From positions 1 through 5,353 of the forward strand of contig CAAENI010000127.1 in assembly GCA_900757285.1 (NCBI GenBank): a stretch of 5,353 nt of DNA, in the 5' to 3' direction. Positions 1-5,353 of the stretch are shown here, one piece after another. The notes beneath the pieces are model-generated. The model saw nothing but the letters and a program-made list of their open reading frames with translations. It did no database searches and was not told where the DNA came from. Both the position numbers and the translations under genes were made by a program. Every line of letters begins with the position of its first letter. Within the stretch, counting starts at the first letter, position 1. Origin of the DNA: an uncultured Collinsella sp. (GTDB lineage Bacteria; Actinomycetota; Coriobacteriia; Coriobacteriales; Coriobacteriaceae).

Positions 1-843
1 CGGAACGCTGGCCACCGTGCCCTCAAGAATCTTAAGCAGCGCCTGCTGAACACCCTCGCCCGAAACATCGCGGGTAATGGAGAGGTTCTCAGCCTTGCGG
101 GCAATCTTGTCGATCTCGTCAACGTAGATGATGCCAACCTGTGCGCGCTCAATGTCGCCATCGGCAGCATTAATGAGCTTGAGTAGGATGTTCTCCACGT
201 CCTCGCCCACATAGCCGGCCTCGGTGAGCGCGGTGGCATCAGCAATGGCAAACGGCACCTCGAGGATACGCGCGAGCGTCTGGGCGAGCAGGGTCTTGCC
301 GGTGCCGGTGGGACCGAGCAGCAAGATGTTGGACTTGGCGAGCTCCACCTCGTCCATATCGTCGTCAAACTGACCGCCCATGCCCGATGCCTCGTCAAAG
401 GCAGACACCGCGGCGCCGCCCTCGATCACGCGACGATAGTGGTTGTACACGGCAACCGACATGGCGCGCTTGGCGTCCTCTTGGCCCATGACATAAGCCG
501 AAAGCTCGTCATAGATCTCGTGCGGCGTCGGCACGTGCGTGATGACCTGGCGATCGTCCTCGAGCTCAAAACCCTCGGTCTCGGGGTCCGCGGCGGGCTG
601 GGATGCAGCCTGGCCGTGGTCGTTGAGGAAGCCCGGCAGCTTGCCGTTGCGGGCAGCGTCCATAAAGTCCGAAGCCAGCGACTCCTCAAGGATCTCGGAA
701 CAGGCGGCGACGCACTCGTCACAGATAAAGATGTTGGTCGGGCCCTTTACGAGGCGACGGACCTGGCCCTGCTCTTTTCCGCAGAAGGAGCAGCGGATGG
801 GATTGCCGTTCTCGTCAAAGTTGTCCTGCATGTTTCCTGCCAT
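1..843 (-). CDS. clpX: ATP-dependent Clp protease ATP-binding subunit ClpX (N-terminal 281 residues; C-terminus beyond the window)
   Basis: ClpX is the AAA+ unfoldase that recognises substrates, unfolds them with ATP and threads them into ClpP in the cytoplasm. The visible part starts with a zinc-binding domain: Cys18, Cys21, Cys41 and Cys44 (CX2C-X19-CX2C). The AAA+ module follows, opening with PTPHEI near residue 105. It has Walker A GPTGTGKT at 177-184, pore loop GYVG at 210-213 and Walker B IIYVDEID at 238-245. The window ends just before the second pore loop, so the ClpP-docking IGF loop, sensors and arginine finger are not seen. The ATG at 843 is one base after the clpP stop and has GAAGGA eight bases upstream. 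An in-frame ATG at 852 directly abuts that site and is less likely. The linker between zinc finger and AAA+ (about 60 residues) and the segment at 139-165 are longer than in E. coli ClpX. Confidence 0.97.
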   Translation of the reverse strand, partial: MAGNMQDNFDENGNPIRCSFCGKEQGQVRRLVKGPTNIFICDECVAACSEILEESLASDFMDAARNGKLPGFLNDHGQAASQPAADPETEGFELEDDRQVITHVPTPHEIYDELSAYVMGQEDAKRAMSVAVYNHYRRVIEGGAAVSAFDEASGMGGQFDDDMDEVELAKSNILLLGPTGTGKTLLAQTLARILEVPFAIADATALTEAGYVGEDVENILLKLINAADGDIERAQVGIIYVDEIDKIARKAENLSITRDVSGEGVQQALLKILEGTVASVP

Positions 844-844
844 C

Positions 845-1477
845 CTAGGCATCCTTCGCGGCAAGATCGCGCGAGGTGACGATACGGTCGATCAGACCGT
901 AGTCGAGGGCCTCGGCAGCCGTGAGGTAGTTGTCGCGCTCGGTATCGGCCTGGACCTTCTCGATGGGCTGGCCCGAGGCGTCGGACAGGATCTGGTTGAG
1001 CTCGCGACGGGTCTTCTTGATCTCCTCGGCAACGATCTCGATCTCGGTCTGCTGGCCCTGGGCACCGCCGCTGGGCTGGTGAATCATGACCTTGGAGTGC
1101 GGCAGGCAGAAGCGCTTGCCCTTGGCGCCGGCCGAAAGCAGCACGGCGGCCATGGACGCGGCCATACCGACGCAGATGGTGGAGACCTGCGGCTTGATGA
1201 AGTTCATGGTGTCAAGAATCGCCAGGCCAGAGTAAACCTCGCCACCGGGCGAATTGATGTAGAGCGAGATATCCTTCTCGGCATCCTGGCTCTCAAGATG
1301 CAGCAGCTGGGCAACGACCAGGTTGGCGCTGACGGAGTTGATCTCCTCGCCCAAGAAGATGATGCGGTCGTTGAGCAGGCGCGAATAGATATCGTAGCTG
1401 CGCTCGCCGCGCGGCGTCTGCTCGATAACGTATGGCACGAGGGCGGAATCGAACTTAGCGATCATACGCATCTCCAT
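845..1477 (-). CDS. clpP: ATP-dependent Clp protease proteolytic subunit ClpP
   Basis: ClpP is the serine peptidase that forms a double heptameric barrel and degrades proteins delivered by ClpX or other Clp ATPases. The 210-residue reading has the full catalytic triad: Ser108 in GMAASMA, His133 in MIHQP and Asp182 in ERDNY. The substrate-strand motif INSPGG is at 74-79. The N-terminal stretch VIEQTPRGERSYDIYSRLL resembles the Bacillus/E. coli type rather than mycobacterial ClpP1, and would form the axial pore region. Length is normal for the family. Three in-frame ATGs (1477, 1471, 1465) are possible starts. GGAG at 1475-1472 lies six bases before the ATG at 1465, so a 206-residue protein beginning MIAKFDS is plausible; the outermost start is given here because no search could decide. 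The stop TAG lies one base before clpX, so the two genes form an operon. Confidence 0.97.
   Translation of the reverse strand: MEMRMIAKFDSALVPYVIEQTPRGERSYDIYSRLLNDRIIFLGEEINSVSANLVVAQLLHLESQDAEKDISLYINSPGGEVYSGLAILDTMNFIKPQVSTICVGMAASMAAVLLSAGAKGKRFCLPHSKVMIHQPSGGAQGQQTEIEIVAEEIKKTRRELNQILSDASGQPIEKVQADTERDNYLTAAEALDYGLIDRIVTSRDLAAKDA
852..857 (-). promoter_or_regulatory. Ribosome binding site of clpX inside the end of clpP
   Basis: The minus strand reads GAAGGA eight bases before the ATG at 843 and overlaps the last codons of clpP. This favours the 843 start over the in-frame ATG at 852-850, which has no spacing to this site. It also suggests that clpX translation is coupled to termination of clpP. 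Confidence 0.65.
1472..1475 (-). promoter_or_regulatory. Candidate ribosome binding site favouring the third ATG of clpP
   Basis: GGAG on the minus strand is six bases from the ATG at 1465. The upstream ATGs at 1477 and 1471 have only weak A/G-rich sequence before them. If this site is used, the first two ATGs are leader sequence and ClpP begins MIAKFDS. Confidence 0.4.
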
Positions 1478-1510
1478 TTCTCTTACGGACCAATAGTGGT
1501 TCTAGACAAA

Positions 1511-1551
1511 CGTACGGTGCCCGCATGCTATGCATTGACTGGCACCGTACG
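1511..1551 (-). repeat. Perfect 11-bp inverted repeat with 19-nt loop between tig and clpP
   Basis: CGTACGGTGCC at 1511-1521 is the exact reverse complement of GGCACCGTACG at 1541-1551. On the minus strand the second arm is followed by TTTGTCT, a poor U-tract. It could be a weak or partial terminator after tig, a stable hairpin in the clpP leader, or two half-sites for a dimeric regulator (arm centres 30 bp apart, about three helical turns). The sequence does not decide between these. I do not recognise it as a CIRCE, HspR or CtsR operator. Confidence 0.75.
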
Positions 1552-1569
1552 AAGCAACCGGATAACCGG

Positions 1570-1575
1570 CTTATA
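1570..1575 (-). promoter_or_regulatory. Possible -10 element for clpP-clpX
   Basis: The minus strand reads TATAAG, five of six matches to TATAAT, in a short AT-rich patch of the tig-clpP gap. No convincing -35 hexamer is found 16-18 bp upstream, so this is weak. If real, transcription would begin near 1563 and the inverted repeat at 1511-1551 would be in the clpP leader. Confidence 0.25.
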
Positions 1576-1627
1576 ACTTTACCCCATCACGGGCACATAC
1601 ATGCGCTCGCGTGCAAGGTGGCGAGAA

Positions 1628-2926
1628 TTACTCGGCGTCCTTGGCGGTCTCGTCGACCTCAGTCACCTTGGCGTTCTCGACCAGGTGATCGACGGCCTTG
1701 GAGCGACGGATGGACTCGCGGACGGCAGGCATGCGGCCATCGGCGATGAACTCGGCCTTGGAAGCCTCGACGTCCTTGACGCCAGCCTTCTCGAACTCGG
1801 CGTTGATGTCGTCCTCGGTGACCTCAATCTTGAGCTCACGGGCGAGAGCGTCGAGCGCCAGGGACTCACGGGCAACGTCGTTGGCCTGCTTGTGCAGGTC
1901 GCCGATGAACTGCTCCATGGTCAGGCCGGAAGCGGGCAGCCAGGTGTCCAGCGTCATGCCGCGGGCAGCGAGGTTGGACAGGAAGTTCTGGCCAAGCTCC
2001 TCAAAGACGGACTGCTCGTAGTCGGCGTCCATCTCGTCGAGCTGCAGGCGCTCGGCGAGAGCGGAGACGCAACGGTTCTCCTTCTCGGCCGGGAGGCGGG
2101 AAGCCTTGTCCTGCTCGATCTCGATCTTGATGGCGTCGCGCATAGCGTCGATGCTGTCGAAGCCAAAGTCAGACTTGACGAGCTCGTCGGTGAGCTCGGG
2201 GGTGTTGCGGACCTTGATGCCCTTGACGGTGACCTCGACGGTGTGGGTCTCGGCCTCCTCGCCCTCCTCGGCCTCGTCGGTCCAGGTGACGGTCTTGACG
2301 TCGTCAACGTTAGCGCCGATCAGGGCCTCGTTGAACTCCTTGGGGTTGCTGTCGCTACCGGCGATGAGCATGCGACCCTCGGCGGCAAAGTTGTCGGCGT
2401 TCTCGACGGCCTTGAGGTCGACGGTCACATAGTCGTCAGCCTCGACGGCGCGACCCTCGACGTCCTCGAAGGTGGCACGGTAGTTGAGGAGCATCTCGAC
2501 CTGGTTGTTGATCTCGGACTCGGTGACCTCCGCAGGGGGCATCTCGATCTCGACAGCGTCGAAGGAGGAGAGCTCAGCGGCGGGACGCAGAGAGAACTCG
2601 ACGGTGTAGGTGTAGTCCTCGTGATCCTTGGCGAGGTCGAGCTCCTTGTAGTCACCGTTCTTGGTGGGGACGATGTCCAGCTCGTTGAGGACGGCGGGCT
2701 CGTTGGCGGCGATCAGGTCGTTGGTGGCCTGAGCGAGGGTAGCCTCGGCGCCAAGAGCGGAGTCGATGACCGGACGGGGAGCCTTACCGGCACGGAAGCC
2801 CGGGAAGCGGTACTTCTTGGCGGTGTCCTTGTAGGCCTTCTTGATCGCGGCGTCGACGTCGGCGGCCGGGATGGTGACCGTAGCGGTGAGCTTGGCGTCC
2901 TTGACGTCAGAAGCGGTGATGTTCAA
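1628..2926 (-). CDS. tig: Trigger factor (ribosome-associated chaperone, PPIase family)
   Basis: Trigger factor binds near the ribosomal exit tunnel and shields nascent chains. The N-terminal ribosome-binding domain (about 1-115) carries GFRAGK at 43-48, the family's ribosome-docking signature, in exact register with E. coli G43-K48. The FKBP-like domain (about 150-245) is recognisable from its frame and from the following TPEL motif, but is divergent. The helical C-terminal chaperone domain covers about 250-432. The chosen start is TTG at 2926: it lies six bases after a perfect AGGAGG, gives 432 residues (the E. coli length) and aligns the N-terminus with the family. GTG at 2929 is the main alternative. 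ATGs at 2941 and 2983 would place the ribosome binding site inside the gene or add an unconserved 14-18-residue extension. The stop is TAA. clpP follows after 150 bp, the classic tig-clpP-clpX order. Confidence 0.96.
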   Translation of the reverse strand: MNITASDVKDAKLTATVTIPAADVDAAIKKAYKDTAKKYRFPGFRAGKAPRPVIDSALGAEATLAQATNDLIAANEPAVLNELDIVPTKNGDYKELDLAKDHEDYTYTVEFSLRPAAELSSFDAVEIEMPPAEVTESEINNQVEMLLNYRATFEDVEGRAVEADDYVTVDLKAVENADNFAAEGRMLIAGSDSNPKEFNEALIGANVDDVKTVTWTDEAEEGEEAETHTVEVTVKGIKVRNTPELTDELVKSDFGFDSIDAMRDAIKIEIEQDKASRLPAEKENRCVSALAERLQLDEMDADYEQSVFEELGQNFLSNLAARGMTLDTWLPASGLTMEQFIGDLHKQANDVARESLALDALARELKIEVTEDDINAEFEKAGVKDVEASKAEFIADGRMPAVRESIRRSKAVDHLVENAKVTEVDETAKDAE

Positions 2927-2932
2927 CACGTT

Positions 2933-2938
2933 CCTCCT
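2933..2938 (-). promoter_or_regulatory. Strong ribosome binding site of tig that decides a non-AUG start
   Basis: The minus strand carries a perfect AGGAGG, three bases before GTG (2929) and six before TTG (2926). The upstream ATG at 2941 overlaps the first base next to it and so cannot use it. This argues for TTG or GTG initiation. Confidence 0.75.
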
Positions 2939-2950
2939 CATACTGCCCAG

Positions 2951-2980
2951 CTTATCTGAGGTGCTGGTACCTTTATGCAA
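2951..2980 (-). promoter_or_regulatory. Weak candidate promoter for tig
   Basis: On the minus strand TTGCAT (2980-2975) and GATAAG (2956-2951) are separated by 18 bp. Only about half of the positions match consensus in the -35 and four of six in the -10. It would give a leader of roughly 20 bases to the AGGAGG-linked start. The alternative is read-through from the tRNA promoter. Confidence 0.25.
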
Positions 2981-2989
2981 CAAAGAGTC

Positions 2990-3009
2990 GCGACGGCCGA
3001 AGCCGACGC
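2990..3009 (-). terminator. Hairpin after tRNA-Leu, possible weak terminator
   Basis: The minus strand forms an eight-position stem with one T-T mismatch closed by a TTCG tetraloop, starting eight bases after the CCA end. It is followed by ACTCTTTGTTG, which is only loosely U-rich. It may stop or trim the tRNA transcript, with some read-through into tig. Confidence 0.4.
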
Positions 3010-3017
3010 AGATGCGT

Positions 3018-3101
3018 TGGTGCGGGCGAAAGGACTCGAACCTTCACGGGAATCCCACCAGAACCTAAATCTGGCGCGTCTACCAATTCCGCCACGCCCG
3101 C
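3018..3101 (-). tRNA. tRNA-Leu (anticodon UAG), CCA encoded
   Basis: The 84-base minus-strand sequence folds as a class II tRNA. The acceptor stem is GCGGGCG (3101-3095) paired with CGCCCGC (3028-3022), with discriminator A at 3021 and genomic CCA at 3020-3018. The D-stem is GCG/CGC. The anticodon stem CCAGA/TCTGG encloses TTTAGGT, placing anticodon TAG at 3067-3065. It has a long variable arm with GGG/CCC pairing and the T-arm loop TTCGAGT. The long variable arm and UAG anticodon identify leucine; it reads CUA and probably other CUN codons. It stands alone between the Mo-hydroxylase and tig. Confidence 0.97.
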
Positions 3102-3120
3102 ATGAGCGCACAGACTAGGA

Positions 3121-3129
3121 ATGATAGCA
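3121..3129 (-). promoter_or_regulatory. Extended -10 promoter for tRNA-Leu
   Basis: The minus strand reads TGC followed by TATCAT (five of six to TATAAT), a TGn extended -10. It lies 19 bases before the mature tRNA 5' end, leaving a short leader of about 12 bases. No good -35 hexamer is present at the usual distance, which fits an extended -10 promoter. Confidence 0.5.
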
Positions 3130-3187
3130 GATACGAACGACAAGCGCACGCACACCTTTTACAAGCTCACGACCTCACCACGAGTGC

Positions 3188-3212
3188 AAAAGGCGGGGCG
3201 AGTTGCCCCGCC
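3188..3212 (-). terminator. Intrinsic terminator of the Mo-hydroxylase transcript
   Basis: On the minus strand GGCGGGGC (3212-3205) pairs perfectly with GCCCCGCC (3199-3192) around the five-base loop AACTC, and TTTT (3191-3188) follows. It begins 29 bases after the hydroxylase stop codon. This all-GC eight-pair stem with a U-run is a convincing Rho-independent terminator and separates this gene from tRNA-Leu and tig. Confidence 0.85.
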
Positions 3213-3241
3213 CCGCCAATTACGACTTGTTCGCTGACCCG

Positions 3242-5353
3242 CTACTCCCCCAGCAGGGCCTTCTCGGGCGTGATTGGCAGCGAGCGAACCTGGTGTCCGG
3301 TGGCGTGTGCGACGGCCGAGGCCACGGCGGCGAGCGGCGTGTTGATGACGACCTCGCCGATCGACTTGGCGCCAAACGGGCCCGTCGGCTCGTAGCTCGG
3401 CTCAAAGGCAACGCGAATGCTGCCGATATCCAGGCGCGTGGGCAGCTTGTAGCTCATAAAGTTGCCGGTGCGCAGGCGGCCACGGTCGTCGTGCTCGACG
3501 ATCTCGTAGAGCGCATGACCGATACCCTGGGCAATGCCGCCCTCGGCCTGGACGCGCGCGAGCGCCTCGTTGATCACGGTGCCGCAGTCGACGGCCGCCG
3601 CGTAGTCCACCACGGTCACCTTGCCGGTGGCCTTGTCGACCTCGACCTCGGCAATGCCGGCCATAAACGGCGGGGGCGAAACGGGCAGGCAGGCAGAGGC
3701 GTGCGAGGTCAGCGCGTCGCCGCCCGCGATGTTCTTGACGCATAGGTTGGCAAATTCGCGCAGCGTGAGGTAGCGGTTCTGCTCGCGAGCGGCACGCTCG
3801 TCGGACAGGCGCACGTACTGGCCGTCGAAGACCACGTCGACGGCGTCCACGTCCCACATCTGGGCGGCCTTGGCGCAGATCTTCTCACGCAGCTCGGTCG
3901 CGGCGTTCTTGGCGGCAAGGCCCGTCACGTACGTACCCGAGCTCGCGTACGAGCCAGCGTCGAACGGCGACACATCGGTGTCCACGCCGCGCACCACGAT
4001 CAGCGAGCTCTCCACGCCCAGCTCCTCGGCGGCAATCTGCGCCAGGATCGTGTCGACGCCCATGCCGTTATCGGTGGCGCCGGTGCCGATGGTAATGAAG
4101 CCGTCCTCTTCCAGGCGCATGTCGATACCGGCGATATCCACGTTGGAAATGCCAGAGCCCTGCATGGTGAGCGCACAGCCCAGAGCACGCACACGGTCGC
4201 CCAGGTCGACGGCCAGCGGCTTGTCGCGCCAACCGATCATGTCCATCGCGCGCAGCAGGCAGCGGTCGAGCGCGCAGGCGTTGAGCTTTTCGTTGTAGTA
4301 CTGCGGCATGATCTCGCCCTCGCGCACGATGTTCTTAAGGCGCAGGTCGGCGGGGTCCATGTGCAGCATGTCGGCGAGCTCGTTGACGGCGCTCTCCACG
4401 GCAAACTGGCCCTGGGTGGCACCGTAGCCGCGATACGCGCCGCCACGGTTGGTATTGGTGTAGACGGCGTCCCAGCTAAAGCGACTCGCCTTCACGTGGT
4501 TGTAGATGGGCAGGCTCTTGTGACCCGACAGGCCGATCGTCGTGGTGGCGTGCTCGCCATACGCACCGGCGTTGGACAGCGTATGCAGATCGATGGCCGT
4601 GATGGTGCCGTCGTTCATGGCACCCAGCTTAACGGTCATCTGCATCTGGTGGCGCGAGTTGCCCGCGGTGATGGTCTCCTCGCGGGTGTAGCAGCAGTAG
4701 CTCGGACGGCCGGTCTGCTGGGTCACGAACGCCACGAAGATCTCGCAGCAGCCCGTCTGCTTGGAGCCAAAGCCGCCGCCGATGCGCGGCTTAATGACCT
4801 GCACCTGCGACTGCGGAATGTCGAGCGACTGCGCGACCATGCGGCGCACGTGAAAGGGCACCTGCGTAGAGGTGGTCACCGAGATGCGGCCGAACGCGTC
4901 GGTCGTCGCGAAGGCGCGGAAGGTCTCCATGGGCGCGGTCTGCGTGGCCTGGCTGGTGTAGGTGCGCTCAAAGACGATGTCGCTCTGGGCGAAGGCCTCG
5001 TCCAGGTCGCCAAAGTCGCTCGTGCCGCTGCACACCAGGTTGCGCGGGACGTCGCCGCCCTGCGGGAACATAAAGGTCACGTCGCCCTCGGGGTGGACCA
5101 CGATGTCGTTATCGAGCGCCTGGGTAAAGTCGAGCAGGGGCTCAAGCACCTCGTAGTCGACCTTGATGAGCTTGAGCGCCTTGTCGGCGGCCTCCTCGGT
5201 CTCGGCGGCGACGATCGCCACCTCCTCGTTTTGGTAACGCACGAGGTTCTCGAGAATCAGGCGGTCGTAGGGACTCGGCTGCGGATAGCTCTGGCCGGCG
5301 ATGGTAAAGCGACGCTTGGGCACGTCCTCGTAGGTATAGACGCCCACCACGCC
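3242..5353 (-). CDS. Xanthine dehydrogenase family molybdopterin-binding subunit, XdhA-like (N-terminus beyond the window)
   Basis: This is the large catalytic subunit of a molybdenum hydroxylase, which oxidises purines or related N-heterocycles with water as oxygen donor and passes electrons to separate FeS and FAD subunits. The visible 703 residues (residue 1 is the codon at 5353-5351) lack roughly the first 50 residues compared with E. coli XdhA. The fragment opens within the N-terminal domain at GVYTYEDVP. The molybdopterin-contacting GGGFGSK is at 192-198, AYRGYG with the conserved Arg308 at 306-311, SYASSGTYVTG near 469, QGIGHALYE near 609, and GAKSIGE with the catalytic Glu667 at 661-667. 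The key active-site elements are therefore intact. Gln199 occupies the position of a substrate-contacting Glu in bovine xanthine oxidase; E. coli XdhA also has Gln there. The start and the partner subunits are outside the window, so the true substrate is not established. The gene ends with TAG and its own terminator. Confidence 0.93.
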   Translation of the reverse strand, partial: GVVGVYTYEDVPKRRFTIAGQSYPQPSPYDRLILENLVRYQNEEVAIVAAETEEAADKALKLIKVDYEVLEPLLDFTQALDNDIVVHPEGDVTFMFPQGGDVPRNLVCSGTSDFGDLDEAFAQSDIVFERTYTSQATQTAPMETFRAFATTDAFGRISVTTSTQVPFHVRRMVAQSLDIPQSQVQVIKPRIGGGFGSKQTGCCEIFVAFVTQQTGRPSYCCYTREETITAGNSRHQMQMTVKLGAMNDGTITAIDLHTLSNAGAYGEHATTTIGLSGHKSLPIYNHVKASRFSWDAVYTNTNRGGAYRGYGATQGQFAVESAVNELADMLHMDPADLRLKNIVREGEIMPQYYNEKLNACALDRCLLRAMDMIGWRDKPLAVDLGDRVRALGCALTMQGSGISNVDIAGIDMRLEEDGFITIGTGATDNGMGVDTILAQIAAEELGVESSLIVVRGVDTDVSPFDAGSYASSGTYVTGLAAKNAATELREKICAKAAQMWDVDAVDVVFDGQYVRLSDERAAREQNRYLTLREFANLCVKNIAGGDALTSHASACLPVSPPPFMAGIAEVEVDKATGKVTVVDYAAAVDCGTVINEALARVQAEGGIAQGIGHALYEIVEHDDRGRLRTGNFMSYKLPTRLDIGSIRVAFEPSYEPTGPFGAKSIGEVVINTPLAAVASAVAHATGHQVRSLPITPEKALLGE

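Noticed and set aside
1535..1566. TTGACT on the plus strand as a -35 box with GATAAC as -10
   Set aside because: The spacing is 20 bp, it overlaps the inverted repeat, and no plus-strand gene follows.
539..1576. A 345-codon open frame on the plus strand opposite clpX and clpP
   Set aside because: It is antisense to two clear genes, has no family motifs, and its composition reflects their GC-rich codon use.
1601..2959. A 452-codon open frame on the plus strand opposite tig
   Set aside because: It is a mirror of tig. Its Leu/Val/Gly/Asp-rich, low-complexity translation is what reverse-complemented GAG, GAC and GCC codons give, and it has no recognisable domain.
3018..3101. tRNA-Leu as an integration (att) site for a mobile element
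   Set aside because: There is no integrase, no repeated tRNA 3' end and no foreign-looking DNA on either side; the flanking genes are ordinary chromosomal genes.
2973..3155. A 60-codon minus-strand frame containing GVAELVDAPDLGSGG
   Set aside because: This is the well-known false translation of a tRNA-Leu gene, which occupies 3018-3101.
3935..3955. Palindromic sequence GCTCG-CGTA-CGAGC inside the hydroxylase gene
   Set aside because: It lies in conserved coding sequence (around SYASSGTYVTG) and is explained by codon use; nothing suggests a regulatory role.

Overview
All recognisable genes lie on the minus strand of a GC-rich chromosome. The protein sequences and the tig-clpP-clpX order suggest a gut actinobacterium of the class Coriobacteriia, probably Collinsella or a close relative. 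That placement is from memory of related proteins, not from a search.

In transcription order (high to low coordinates) the window holds five genes. First is the C-terminal ~90% of a molybdenum hydroxylase large subunit of the XdhA type (5353-3242), ending at a strong GC hairpin plus U-run terminator. Next is tRNA-Leu with anticodon UAG and encoded CCA (3101-3018), preceded by a likely extended -10 promoter. Then come the ribosome-associated chaperone trigger factor (tig, ~2926-1628), the ClpP peptidase (1477-845) and the N-terminal 281 residues of the ClpX unfoldase (843-1, running off the window). clpP and clpX are one base apart and almost certainly translated from one message. tig and clpP are separated by 150 bp that contain a perfect 11-bp inverted repeat.

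The tig-clpP-clpX block is a protein quality-control cluster. Trigger factor meets nascent chains at the ribosome; ClpX unfolds tagged or damaged proteins and feeds them to the ClpP barrel. The Mo-hydroxylase is a separate metabolic unit (purine or related N-heterocycle oxidation), and its terminator isolates it from the tRNA and tig.

I found no previously undescribed system, mobile element, CRISPR array or phage gene. The points worth a second look are modest: the clpP-leader inverted repeat, a degenerate peptidyl-prolyl isomerase domain in trigger factor, a probable non-AUG tig start, extended linkers in ClpX, and a Glu-to-Gln difference at a substrate-site position of the hydroxylase.
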